A DNA stretch of 29,860 bases from DASREM01 sp035652095 (lineage in GTDB: Bacteria > Acidobacteriota > Terriglobia > Terriglobales > Acidobacteriaceae): NCBI GenBank assembly GCA_035652095.1, contig DASREM010000005.1, positions 1 to 29,860 on the forward strand. The letters are read 5' to 3'. The translations under genes and the position numbers were made by a program. This document shows, in pieces, positions 7,114 to 15,551 of this stretch (position 1 is its first letter; every line of letters begins with the position of its first letter). The notes under the pieces are model-generated. The model was not told where the DNA came from. It saw only the letters and a list, made by a program, of their open reading frames with translations, and ran no database searches.

Positions 7114-8079
7114 TTGAAGCCGGCTTCGATCATGATGAACGAACTCCGTCTGCCGTCCAATGTTGAACACTGCGAACGCATCCTGGTGTCTGGAGCTGGT
7201 GGTGGCTTCGATGTGTATGCAGGAGTTGCCATCTATGAGCGGCTTCGCCGCTTGGGAAAGAAAGCCTTTCTGAGCAATCTGTCATTCACTCTGCTGGAAG
7301 CAACAAACGCCGAGAAGTTAGGCCGAGCTCTGTACGTAGTACAACCAACTACGACTGGTGCTGACGTTTATTTCCCCGAAAGGGGGCTCTCCCAATTTCT
7401 ATCCAGCCCGGGAAATGAGGTGGATGTTTACGCGATCGCGAAGTTGGGAGTGGTTCCGGTGAGAGAAGCGTATACACAACTCGTGGAATCGCTGCGACTG
7501 GATGCGATCGTGCTCGTGGACGGAGGCACGGACATCTTGTTGCGGGGCGACGAGCAGCAACTCGGCACACCCGCTGAAGACATGACGAGCCTGGCAGCGG
7601 TCGCTGCTCTCGAGCTGCCAACGCGTCTCGTTGCGTGTGTCGGCTTCGGAATCGACACCTTCCATGGTGTCTGCCATGCTAATTGGCTGGAGAACGTCTC
7701 GGCATTGATCAGAGAAGATGCCTTGCTCGGTGTCACCGCCCTGCTGAAGACCATGCCTGAGGTCGAGTTGTATCTGCGAGCCGTAGAAGCGGCCGAATGC
7801 GGGGTATTGCGGCAGCCCAGTATCGTAAACGCCAGCATCGCCTCCGCGATTGAAGGGCACTTCGGCGATTATCACCGCGGACCGCGCACTCATGACAGCA
7901 CGCTTTTTATCAACCCGCTTATGAATTTACTCTGGATGTTCGATCTGCCGGCTGTGGCTCGACGCAATCTTTACCTCAGCTGCCTGGCACAGACCGAAAC
8001 GATTTGGGACGTTCATCGCGCCATAACAGAGTTCCACTCTTCTATACGCCATCGACCGCCACAGACCATTCCGCATTAA
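7114..8079 (+). CDS. DUF1152-family protein
   Basis: A 321-residue cytoplasmic protein of the DUF1152 family (PF06626), whose function is unknown. The signature is near the N-terminus: ERILVSGAGGGFDVYAGVAIYERL (about 21-44), a Gly-rich Rossmann-like loop. IVLVDGGTDILLRGDE (132-147) and CVGFGIDTFHGVCH (175-188) follow; these resemble nucleotide- or metabolite-binding loops. No signal peptide or membrane helix. The frame opens with a TTG at 7114 that has GAAGG eight bases upstream. ATGs at 7132 and 7135 are alternatives but lack a ribosome site. It is the only plus-strand gene in this part and is separated from its neighbours, so it is probably transcribed alone. A role in sugar or nucleotide metabolism is possible, but the sequence does not show it. 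Confidence 0.85.
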   Translation: MKPASIMMNELRLPSNVEHCERILVSGAGGGFDVYAGVAIYERLRRLGKKAFLSNLSFTLLEATNAEKLGRALYVVQPTTTGADVYFPERGLSQFLSSPGNEVDVYAIAKLGVVPVREAYTQLVESLRLDAIVLVDGGTDILLRGDEQQLGTPAEDMTSLAAVAALELPTRLVACVGFGIDTFHGVCHANWLENVSALIREDALLGVTALLKTMPEVELYLRAVEAAECGVLRQPSIVNASIASAIEGHFGDYHRGPRTHDSTLFINPLMNLLWMFDLPAVARRNLYLSCLAQTETIWDVHRAITEFHSSIRHRPPQTIPH

Positions 8080-8250
8080 GGCGCCAGCCAGATCCAGGTA
8101 CCGGTGAGGTGCCGCAATGCTTGTTATCGGCGATCAGCTGTTGCCCGCGCATTGTCCTGCAACTCCGCATGCGATCAACAACTGCTTGCAACTGAGACCA
8201 TTACCCTGAGCCGGTCTGCACAGGGGCGGTGGCAGCTCCTTCACAAAGTT

Positions 8251-8628
8251 TTAGCGGACTTCGACGCCACCATGAATGTCAATGATGGGGCGCCGGATGA
8301 CGATGCGGCCGGCGTCGTCTTTGTAGTAATAGTGAGGACGGCCTTCGTAAATATATTTCCGGCAGCCATATTTCTTGGCTTGGCCCGGAGGCAGGCCGCA
8401 ATCACCCCAACCCGTTTTCTTACCGCGGCTCCAACCCGGGGGCCGATCGTCATGGTCGCCGTAGGCACGATACTCGTAGCCGTCGCGACGTTCCCATCCG
8501 TGATCATCGTCTTCGGCGTGATGCTTATTGCCGTGCTGCTTGTGATTTCCGTGATCCGCCATGAGTGCCGGTGTGGTGAAGGCGAGGGCAGTCGCGAGAA
8601 TGAAGGTGGCCCAGAAGGGTTTGGTCAT
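8251..8628 (-). CDS. Small His-rich exported protein
   Basis: A 125-residue protein with a clear Sec signal peptide (MTKPFWATFILATALAFTTP, cleavage likely after ALMA). The mature part begins His/Asp-rich (HGNHKQHGNKHHAEDDDHG), which could bind metal ions. It ends with a conserved-looking block of GLPPGQAKKYGCRKYIYEG and HYYYKDDAGRI, with two Cys (GDCG and YGCR) that could form a disulfide. The LPPGQAKK wording recalls RcnB-like periplasmic proteins, but I would not assign it to that family. The frame is open further upstream to 8658. The ATG at 8628 is preferred because GGGAGA lies just before it and it begins the signal peptide. The flanking gaps hold nothing recognisable. Confidence 0.7.
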   Translation of the reverse strand: MTKPFWATFILATALAFTTPALMADHGNHKQHGNKHHAEDDDHGWERRDGYEYRAYGDHDDRPPGWSRGKKTGWGDCGLPPGQAKKYGCRKYIYEGRPHYYYKDDAGRIVIRRPIIDIHGGVEVR

Positions 8629-8785
8629 GATTTCTCCCAGTGCTGGTGATGCACGCAAGTTTCCGTAAAGAGCAGCATATTTTTCAGCAACTTACGTTTG
8701 CAAGATTACCGATGTACCCGGATAGAGCTGGGAGAAACAAGGACAAATTTACACGCCGGGCCGCTGCTCGAGAAGAACCCCTGAA

Positions 8786-9451
8786 TCAGTTCAAATCGCG
8801 CAGTGTAACTGAGGTGAAACCACCGCTGGCACCGTCGAGACTGACTACGGTCCGAACCTGGCCTGCGCTAAAGGTGATGGGACCGCTGTCGATGTAAGCG
8901 AACTTGCTGCCGGGAAGAGTAAAAAAGACCTCATAGGCGCCGGCGTTGACGCTGAGATAAGTGGAGGAAGCGAGAAAAGCGAGGCTGCTGAAATTAGGCG
9001 TAACCGTCGAGAGATTCGTGCCGGAGGGCACGATATAGATATCGGCGTTGCCGAGCCCAGGGGAGGCGTTGATGATACGGACGCGAAATTTTCCGGGGTC
9101 GGGAGCGGAGTTGTCGTCGGTGTACTGCACGCCGGTGATGGAGGAAGCATAGTTGGCAGCGAGGTAGGTGGTGCTGGTCCCGCTGCTGAAAGTAAGAGTC
9201 TGATCAAGGATGGGCGTCGACGTGCCGCTGACTTCCACCTGCAGGTGACGGGAACCGGAGGCCACGGAGAGGTATCCGGTAGTCTGCGAGAATGCGATAT
9301 TGCTGGAGACAGTTTTACTGTCAACAAGAACGTTGACCGTGGATAAGTTAGGAGAGGCTTGCATGATCCGAAGCTGGGCATGATCGCTTCCGCCACCGCA
9401 TCCGAGCATGGCGAGAGTGCAGACAAGTGCAAGGGCAAGTTTCAGAGACAC
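8786..9451 (-). CDS. DUF4397 lipoprotein
   Basis: A 221-residue predicted lipoprotein. The signal peptide ends in the lipobox LGC (about residue 18), followed by GGGSD as a linker. The mature part holds two DUF4397 (PF14344) modules. They begin LRIMQASPNLSTVNVLVD (about 27-44) and FRVRIINASPGLGNADIYIV (121-140), each a beta-sandwich repeat with 'R-x-x-x-A-S-P' and an 'N/D-x-Y/L' strand. The family is found in envelope and surface proteins of unknown function. The start is a GTG at 9451 with a strong GGAGGAAAC immediately upstream. It lies downstream of the sigma-54 regulator on the same strand, but 280 bp with palindromes separates them, so it is probably its own unit. Confidence 0.85.
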   Translation of the reverse strand: MSLKLALALVCTLAMLGCGGGSDHAQLRIMQASPNLSTVNVLVDSKTVSSNIAFSQTTGYLSVASGSRHLQVEVSGTSTPILDQTLTFSSGTSTTYLAANYASSITGVQYTDDNSAPDPGKFRVRIINASPGLGNADIYIVPSGTNLSTVTPNFSSLAFLASSTYLSVNAGAYEVFFTLPGSKFAYIDSGPITFSAGQVRTVVSLDGASGGFTSVTLRDLN

Positions 9452-9623
9452 GTTTCCTCCAAAATGGCGAATGAATGAGTGCGCTCCAGGTGGAAGGAGT
9501 CAGGAGCGGCGGCTGATCTGGAGTCAGCGAAGGAATCTAAACATAGCGCGTCGCAAAGTTGGGTAAAGAGTTCGTCAAGGAATGTAAAGGTGTGGCGGTT
9601 CCAGATTGGACGAGCGTACCTCA

Positions 9624-9719
9624 GCGGCTGAAGCCGCGGTCGTTGCGATGCTCGTACGGCACGAGTGGAACTCGTGCCCTTCCCGAAAACCTTCGCTGCC
9701 GAAGGTTAAACTTCGGGAA
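9624..9719. repeat. Row of palindromes between DUF4397 gene and response regulator
   Basis: Three palindromes stand close together: GCGGCTGAAGCCGC (9624-9637); an 8-bp stem GGCACGAG/CTCGTGCC (9658-9678); and a compound stem with inner arms 9688-9695 / 9700-9707 and outer arms 9680-9687 / 9712-9719. The layout suggests a REP-like intergenic element, possibly also ending the upstream regulator transcript. No U-run follows, so I do not call a terminator. Confidence 0.7.
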
Positions 9720-9733
9720 CGCTCACGTCAGCC

Positions 9734-11110
9734 TTATCTATTTTCTTTTTTCATGCGGCGCATGAGCGAGGTGGGATGGATGCCGAGGATGCGGCAGGCC
9801 TGCGTCTTGTTGTTACCGGTCGCGGCAAGGACTTGCTCGATGTAGTGATCTTCGAGAGCGCGCAGGCTGAGGAACTGGTGCCCGGTTGGGGAGATGTCGG
9901 CGGGAGAGAGCGCTTCCGCCCGGAATTCAGAAACGTGATCCCGGATTTCTTCAGGCAGGGATGCAGCGTCGATATCCCCTTCGGGAGACAGGATCATGGT
10001 GCGCTCGACGACGTTTTTGAGTTCGCGAATATTCCCGGGCCAGGGATATTGCTGGAGGAGTTCGGCGGCGGCCGGAGTAAATCCGGTGAACTTCTTGTTG
10101 AGTTCGCGATTGAAGTGCTGCATGAGTTCGAGAGCGATGGGCACGATGTCTTCCTTACGCTCGCGTAAGGGCGGGATGTATAGGGGCACGACGTTGAGGC
10201 GATAGTAAAGATCCTCGCGGAAGTGGCCGTGGGCGACGGCATCTTTGAGATGGACATTGGTGGCGGCGATGAGACGCACGTCCACTTTGATGATGTGAGT
10301 ACCACCGAGGCGGTTGAAGGCGCCATCCTCAAGGACGCGCAGCAGCTTGGCTTGCACGCTGAGCGACATGTTTCCGATCTCGTCCAGAAACAATGTGCCA
10401 CCATTGGCGCGTTCGAGTAGGCCTTCCTTGCGGCGACGCGCATCGGTGAAGGCCCCAGGTTCGTAGCCGAAGAGTTCGCTTTCGAGAAGAGTTTCAGGGA
10501 GCGAGGCGCAATTCAGTTCGAGCAACGGCATGTTCGAACGCGGGCTGGCGTAGTGAATCGCCTTGGCGAGCACGCCCTTTCCGGTGCCGCTCTCGCCTTG
10601 AATGAGAATGGTGGTGTGATCGGATTCGGCGGCCTTGCGGGCAATTTCCAACATCGCAATGGCGGCGGCATTCTGGGTGACAACTTTGCCGAAATCGTAA
10701 CGCCCCTTGGCGGACTCGACGGTGTCGCGAACGCGCAGGCGGAGGGAGAGCATCTCGCTGGCGCGGCGCAGGGTGGCGATCATGTCATCGAGGTGAAAGG
10801 GCTTGACCATGTAGTCGTAAGCACCGGCTTTCATGGCTTCGACGGCCCTGTCGACGAGATGATAGGCACTCATCATGACGACGATCGCGGCGGCATTGGC
10901 CTGACGAATACGGCGGAGAACTTCGACGCCGTCCAGGCCGGGAAGCACGATATCGAGCAAGGTGAAGTCGGGCTTCTCTTCCTGAAAAACGCGGAGCGCG
11001 TCTTCCCCGGAGGAGGCGGTCAGGACCTCGAAGCCCTCCTGGCGCAAACCGCGCGAGATGGTCCGAAGGGTGAGTTCCTCGTCATCAACGACCAGCACGG
11101 AGTAGGGCAT
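9734..11110 (-). CDS. Sigma-54-dependent response regulator (NtrC family)
   Basis: A 458-residue enhancer-binding activator with three domains. The receiver (1-120) has acidic DDEE (9-12), phospho-acceptor Asp53 (LLDIVLPG) and Lys103. The AAA+ domain (about 140-370) has Walker A GESGTGKG (172-179), the sigma-54 contact loop GAFTDA (219-224), Walker B LFLDEIG (239-245) and the YPWPGNIREL block. The Fis-type helix-turn-helix (about 420-455) reads NNKTQACRILGIHPTSLMRRM. It would hydrolyse ATP to open sigma-54 promoters when phosphorylated. The fifth residue of the contact loop is Asp rather than the Gly of GAFTGA, a variant seen in other members. Its ATG lies two bases after the stop of the histidine kinase, so the two are translationally coupled. 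The target genes cannot be read from the sequence. Confidence 0.95.
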   Translation of the reverse strand: MPYSVLVVDDEELTLRTISRGLRQEGFEVLTASSGEDALRVFQEEKPDFTLLDIVLPGLDGVEVLRRIRQANAAAIVVMMSAYHLVDRAVEAMKAGAYDYMVKPFHLDDMIATLRRASEMLSLRLRVRDTVESAKGRYDFGKVVTQNAAAIAMLEIARKAAESDHTTILIQGESGTGKGVLAKAIHYASPRSNMPLLELNCASLPETLLESELFGYEPGAFTDARRRKEGLLERANGGTLFLDEIGNMSLSVQAKLLRVLEDGAFNRLGGTHIIKVDVRLIAATNVHLKDAVAHGHFREDLYYRLNVVPLYIPPLRERKEDIVPIALELMQHFNRELNKKFTGFTPAAAELLQQYPWPGNIRELKNVVERTMILSPEGDIDAASLPEEIRDHVSEFRAEALSPADISPTGHQFLSLRALEDHYIEQVLAATGNNKTQACRILGIHPTSLMRRMKKENR

Positions 11111-11112
11111 AG

Positions 11113-12150
11113 CTAAACCACCATTCCTGATTCCGCCTTCGCGACCTGATCGGCGAGTTCCTCGCGAATGGGCAGAGTGAGAGTAATCGTGGTGCCATGG
11201 CCGACAACGCTGTCGGCACGGATATCGCCATCATGGCTGCGCAAATAGGCCTGGCTGATGCTGAGACCGAGGCCGGTACCCTTTCCCTTCTTGGTGGTAA
11301 AGAAGGGATCAAACACATGGGGGAGGACGTCGGGAGGGATACCGCAACCGGTGTCGCTGACGCGGATTTCCACGCTCTCCTGGTAAGTGAGCCTGCTGGC
11401 CTCGATGGTGATGCGCCCGCCTTCGGGCGTGGCTTCGGCTGCATTCAGCAGAAGGTTCATGAAGACCTGGGAGAGTTGGCTGGCGTCGGCGCGAATCTGA
11501 GGGAGATCCAAGGGCACGAGATTCTCGACTCTCTTGCCGCGCAGCATGGGCTGGCCTTCGAGAAAGCTGAGCGTGTCGGCGATAAGGCGGTGCAGGCCGA
11601 GCCTGCTGAGCACCAGCGGTCCTGGGCGTGCGTAGTTCACCAGCCCGCGCAGGGTCCCCGAAATTCGTTTGGCTCCCGCGATACATTGTTCGATTTCGGC
11701 GCGCTGCTCGGGATCATGCGCCTCGCGCAGTTCAAGCTCGAGGTGAGAAAGGATGCCGAGCAAAGGGTTGTTGACTTCGTGAGCCGCTCCCAGAGCGAGG
11801 CGGGCGAGGGCGGCGTATTTCTCGTACTCGGAGAGTTGGGACTGGAACTGTAGTTTTTCCTTATTGAGTTCCTGTTCTTCGTAGAGCCGGCGAAAGAGTT
11901 CCTGCTGGGCGAGGTCGCGCTCCTCTGCACGTTGTTTCGCGAGTTCGTGGGCTTGCTCGAGACGCAGGTCGAGGGCGCGTTTCTTGTGCTGGAAGATCCA
12001 CAGGGCCACCGCGGCAAGGGCGAGGAGAACCCATGCGGAAATGACATAGACCGGGACATACGAAGCGGCACTTCTCGCAAAAAGCCCGAAGAATGGGCTA
12101 GCGAACGAGTTATGGGCAGCCAGTTGCGGCGCTGAAATGAAGCTGGTCAT
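11113..12150 (-). CDS. NtrB-like sensor histidine kinase
   Basis: A 345-residue membrane-bound kinase, the partner of the sigma-54 activator directly downstream. It has one membrane helix (about 33-53), a coiled-coil stretch (57-112), a HisKA dimerisation helix with phospho-acceptor His124 in GAAHEVNNPLLGI, and a HATPase_c domain with N-box NLLLNAAEA, G1 DTGCGIP, F-box FDPFFTTK and G2 GTGLGLSI. The H-E-V-N-N-P form of the H-box is typical of NtrB/AtoS-type kinases that pair with NtrC-type regulators. No PAS or periplasmic sensor domain is visible. The input may come through the membrane segment or a partner protein. The ATG start at 12150 has only a weak ribosome site. Confidence 0.94.
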   Translation of the reverse strand: MTSFISAPQLAAHNSFASPFFGLFARSAASYVPVYVISAWVLLALAAVALWIFQHKKRALDLRLEQAHELAKQRAEERDLAQQELFRRLYEEQELNKEKLQFQSQLSEYEKYAALARLALGAAHEVNNPLLGILSHLELELREAHDPEQRAEIEQCIAGAKRISGTLRGLVNYARPGPLVLSRLGLHRLIADTLSFLEGQPMLRGKRVENLVPLDLPQIRADASQLSQVFMNLLLNAAEATPEGGRITIEASRLTYQESVEIRVSDTGCGIPPDVLPHVFDPFFTTKKGKGTGLGLSISQAYLRSHDGDIRADSVVGHGTTITLTLPIREELADQVAKAESGMVV

Positions 12151-12223
12151 CCACTTATAACGATGAGGGTGCGTGTCTCAGAAAGCAGTGATGGAGGTCA
12201 CGGGGAGGGGTGTCGCAGGCCGC

Positions 12224-12254
12224 AAAAAAACCCGGCCTCGTGCGGGAGGCCGGG
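12224..12254 (-). terminator. Rho-independent terminator after the DUF5818 gene
   Basis: On the minus strand a 9-bp stem (arms 12246-12254 and 12231-12239, 6-base loop) is followed by seven U's (12230-12224). It lies about 30 bp beyond the stop of the 12286-12708 gene, and would also insulate the kinase gene further left. Confidence 0.92.
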
Positions 12255-12285
12255 GGCAATGGAGAACAGTCGCGATGGAAAGTGG

Positions 12286-12708
12286 TTATTTCTGATCCGG
12301 GGACATGATGTCGCTGACGTGGATGATGCTGGTGGACTTGTCCAAGTCGCCGCTCACGGTGACGGTCTTGCCTTCAAACTGGCCGGCTTTGACCTGGTCG
12401 TCGAGCTGGTAAGTCATGGTGTCATTCTTAAGCACATATTTGCCGCCAGCCTTTACCACCGTTCCGGTAAACGTGCTCTGGGTCGCGGCCGGAGCGGCGG
12501 TGGTTGCGGGAGCCTGAGAAGGCGCCTGAGTCGCGGGCTGGACCTGATCCGTGCTGGGAGTGGATTGGTCGGTGCTGGGCTGGGTTGAACTGGGCTGAGC
12601 GGTCTGATCCGTGCTGGGCTGGGCGGTCTGGCCCTGCTGGGCAAAAGCGATCGGGAGCAGCACAGCTGCCAGGGCGATTGTGGCGAGAAGACTGAAGGTC
12701 TTATTCAT
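12286..12708 (-). CDS. Exported DUF5818-like protein with Thr/Gln/Ser-rich linker
   Basis: A 140-residue exported protein. The signal peptide (residues 1-23, cleavage after AFA) is followed by a low-complexity linker rich in Gln, Thr, Ser and Pro with repeats of the TQPSTDQ kind (24-77). The C-terminal small beta-domain reads TFTGTVVKAGGKYVLKND, YQLDDQ, GKTVTVSGDLDKSTSIIHV. This matches the DUF5818 type of domain common in Acidobacteria. It resembles an OB-fold-like module; function unknown. A strong GGAGGAA lies four to five bases before the ATG, and a textbook terminator follows the stop, so this is a well-expressed single-gene unit. The linker probably stretches through the envelope. Confidence 0.82.
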   Translation of the reverse strand: MNKTFSLLATIALAAVLLPIAFAQQGQTAQPSTDQTAQPSSTQPSTDQSTPSTDQVQPATQAPSQAPATTAAPAATQSTFTGTVVKAGGKYVLKNDTMTYQLDDQVKAGQFEGKTVTVSGDLDKSTSIIHVSDIMSPDQK

Positions 12709-12983
12709 GTATTCCTCCGAAAAGTCGCGACGGGGCGCGAGACAGGTTACTCATAGCACGCTTGCTGCCAGCAGGATGGGATTGACCCGATTGCAGTTGC
12801 AACCTTAGGGAGGAACTCGCTCGGGAGTTTTTGGGCAGCAAACGCGACAAATTTTCGCCTTAGTTTTGGATTAAAGGAAGGTCACCGCCGGCCTTACAGG
12901 GTTTGCTGTAGGCATTTTCACGATGCGCAGAGGCGGGGTTCCTTCCATCTTTCCTGGCGCTCTCTTACGGTGGAGCGCGCGAT

Positions 12984-13697
12984 TTAGCGGTTTCGGAGCC
13001 AATCGAGGAACATCTGCTCGATGGGCTTGTCGTAAGTCATCATGACGTGGCGAACGGTATGTCCGCTTACAAAGTGACAGACTTCTTCGGCGAGGTTCTT
13101 GGCGTGGTCCCCGGCACGTTCGAGGGACTGAGTCATGAAGATGACCTGAAGGCTGGCCTGGCGCTGCACGTTCTCGGGATTTTCGATGTGACGCAGGAAA
13201 ATTAGATTGCGCAAGCGGTCCATCTCGGCATCGGCGCGAAGGACATCAATGGCTTTGCGGACGTCGCGGGTGGAAAAGGCATCGCCGATGTCGGTCAGCA
13301 TCTTTTCGAGGACGGTTGCCATGTGTGTCAGGTCGCGAGTGTCCTGAGGCTCGAGGCGACCGGCGGCGGCCTGGGCGCTGCTGGCAAAGCTGAGCAGGAG
13401 ATCGCCGATGCGTTCCAGGCCGATCATGAATTTCATGCAGGCCAGCAGTTCGCGGGCTTCGGGCGCGGTGACGGAGGTGATGCTGGCGGTCACCCCAGCA
13501 TCGATTTCCTGATCGAGGTTGTCCAGTTCTTTCTCGCGCGCGCGAATGGTATTGAGCAGAGGAGAGGAGCCGATGGCAATGCCTTCGGCAGCCGCAGATG
13601 CGGCTTCGGTGGCGACGCGGCAGGCCTCAATGGTGCGCTGGACCAAGTGCGAGTAAGACCATTCGGGAACTGGACCCTTGACGCTGGCTGTACTCAT
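12984..13697 (-). CDS. phoU: Phosphate signalling regulator PhoU
   Basis: A 237-residue PhoU protein, which damps PhoR kinase signalling when phosphate is plentiful and normally links the Pst transporter to PhoR. Two three-helix PhoU repeats are visible. The first has LERIGDLLLSFASSA and the second LERAGDHAKNLAEEVCHFV, the E-R-x-G-D metal-binding motif in each. The C-terminal tail adds MMTYDKPIEQMFLDWLRNR. The frame is open to 13769, but the ATG at 13697 (MSTASVKGP) with GGGAGAAG upstream is the likely start. It is the third gene of phoB-phoR-phoU. No pst transporter genes are in the window. Confidence 0.93.
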   Translation of the reverse strand: MSTASVKGPVPEWSYSHLVQRTIEACRVATEAASAAAEGIAIGSSPLLNTIRAREKELDNLDQEIDAGVTASITSVTAPEARELLACMKFMIGLERIGDLLLSFASSAQAAAGRLEPQDTRDLTHMATVLEKMLTDIGDAFSTRDVRKAIDVLRADAEMDRLRNLIFLRHIENPENVQRQASLQVIFMTQSLERAGDHAKNLAEEVCHFVSGHTVRHVMMTYDKPIEQMFLDWLRNR

Positions 13698-13826
13698 AGG
13701 CGCACTTCTCCCGCGACCTGGTGGATTCCGCCGGACAGCGATTTCCCGAGGTGTTGGACTGGCGGCCACGAGGCAAGGATAGCGGGTGAAGGTTGCAATG
13801 AGGTTAAAACGGCGTGAAAACTTGGT

Positions 13827-15551
13827 CTAATTTTCGCGGGGATGAATCGCCGGCAAGGTGAAGATAAACCGGGAACCATGGTTCAATTCGCTCTCGGCCG
13901 CAATGGCGCCACCATGCGCGAGCACGATGTGCTTGGCAATGGCCAGACCCAGACCGGTGCCTCCGGACTCCCGGGAACGGGCTTTGTCCACGCGGTAAAA
14001 GCGCTCGAAGAGACGCGGGAGGTGTTCGGAGGGAATGCCGGGGCCAAAGTCGCGAACGAAGAATTCCACGCCGGCTTCCGAGGGACGGGCCCCGAGAATG
14101 ATGCGATTGCCGGAAGCAGCGTACTTCAAGGCGTTGTCAATGAGGTTGGTAAAGATCTGGTGGACAGCTTCGCGGTCGGCGATCACGGTGGCGTTGGCAG
14201 TGTCTTCCACCTGGAGGTCCATGTTATGGGCGCGGGCTACATCGTGAAAACTCTGCACCGCCTCTTCCAATAGTTCCTTTGAGGTAACCGGCTGGATATC
14301 GAAGCGCTGCTCGCCTGACTCAACCCGGGCGAGAGTGAGCAAGTCCTCGGTGAGACGAGACATACGCGCCGCGTTCTTTCTGATGATTTCGAGGAAATCG
14401 CGCGAATGATTGGTTTCAGGCGCACTGTCCAGCAGGGTTTCGGTGTAGCCCTGGATGGAAGTGAGCGGAGTGCGAAGCTCGTGCGAGACGTTGGCGATGA
14501 AATCGCGGCGAGTTTTCTCGATACGCTCGCGCTCGGTCAAGTCGCGGAGCACGGCAACGGCGCCGCCACCGGGGAGGGGGGCAGCAGTGACATCGTAGCT
14601 ACGACCGACGCTGATGGAACCAGCACGCGCGGTAGCGACCTGGCGGTGGTCGCTGGCCGCCTGGAGAGCCCGGAGGAAGTCGGGATCACGAACCGTTTCG
14701 ACCACGGGCGCCTGGAGGCGGGTTCCCTGCCCGGCGAGTCTGTTCATCATCTGGTTGGCCCATTGCACGCGCTGATCCGGGCCAACCGCGATAACGGCGT
14801 CCTGCATGCTGTTCAGCAAGGTCTCAAGCTGCCGCTGACTGTTCTGCACGGCGCGGAAACTTTCCTCCAGCTGGCGAGCGGTTTTGTCGAGCGCGGCCGC
14901 GACCTGTCCGACTTCGTCACCGGAAGTCTCGGCGATGCGGGCCTGAAGGTCTCCTGACGCGATCTGCTGGGCGAACCTGACAATCCTTTGCAAGCGCCGC
15001 GAGGTGGATTGAGCGGCGAAGGCAGCGAGAGCCAGGGCAACAATCGCGGAGATGATGGCGCCGGGCCACAGGGTGTAGCGGGCGCGGTCGCGAGCGGCCT
15101 GGATGTCCTGGAGCGGGTAAGCGAAGCGAACGGCACCACCGGAGATCGGTGCGGCAACGTAAAGAAAAGGGATCCCAAGGGTATGGCTGCGACGAACGTC
15201 GACGCCGATCTCTCCTTTGAGTGCGGCGGCGAACTCGGGACGGCGGGAATGATTTTCCATGGAGGAGGCATCGGCTTCGGAATCGGCAAGTACTTTGCCA
15301 TCGGCATCGATGATGGTGGCACGAGCGCCTGCGGCCTGGGCCTCCTGGGAAGCGATGTCTGGCAAGTTGTGACGGGGGTCAATGTTGACGCGGTTGGCGA
15401 ACAGGCGAGTCTTCTGGACCAGATTTCGCTGAATCTCGTTTCGCAACGAATTTTCCCAGGCGTCACCGACCGAGAAGGTGTAGGTGAGGGTTCCCGCTGT
15501 GATCACGACTGCGAAGATCGCGAGCAGCTTGAGGAATATCCGGTTTCTCAC
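13827..15551 (-). CDS. phoR: Phosphate-type sensor histidine kinase PhoR
   Basis: A 574-residue membrane sensor kinase. Domains in order: transmembrane helix 1 (about 7-27); a periplasmic sensor domain (30-158); helix 2 (160-180); HAMP (181-235); PAS (about 242-335, LLNSMQDAVIAVGPDQRVQWAN); HisKA with His357 in FIANVSHELRTPL; and HATPase_c with NLIDNALKYA, RDFGPGIP, FERFYRVD and GGTGLGLAI. The large extracytoplasmic domain is a feature of Gram-positive-type PhoR/WalK kinases and differs from E. coli PhoR. The GTG start overlaps the phoB stop by four bases (GTGA), so the two are translationally coupled. The phosphate assignment rests mainly on the adjacent phoU. Confidence 0.93.
   Translation of the reverse strand: MRNRIFLKLLAIFAVVITAGTLTYTFSVGDAWENSLRNEIQRNLVQKTRLFANRVNIDPRHNLPDIASQEAQAAGARATIIDADGKVLADSEADASSMENHSRRPEFAAALKGEIGVDVRRSHTLGIPFLYVAAPISGGAVRFAYPLQDIQAARDRARYTLWPGAIISAIVALALAAFAAQSTSRRLQRIVRFAQQIASGDLQARIAETSGDEVGQVAAALDKTARQLEESFRAVQNSQRQLETLLNSMQDAVIAVGPDQRVQWANQMMNRLAGQGTRLQAPVVETVRDPDFLRALQAASDHRQVATARAGSISVGRSYDVTAAPLPGGGAVAVLRDLTERERIEKTRRDFIANVSHELRTPLTSIQGYTETLLDSAPETNHSRDFLEIIRKNAARMSRLTEDLLTLARVESGEQRFDIQPVTSKELLEEAVQSFHDVARAHNMDLQVEDTANATVIADREAVHQIFTNLIDNALKYAASGNRIILGARPSEAGVEFFVRDFGPGIPSEHLPRLFERFYRVDKARSRESGGTGLGLAIAKHIVLAHGGAIAAESELNHGSRFIFTLPAIHPREN

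Noticed and set aside
10553..11116. Open frame antisense to the response regulator receiver domain
   Set aside because: It is a mirror of the real gene; composition reflects the codon pattern of the opposite strand.
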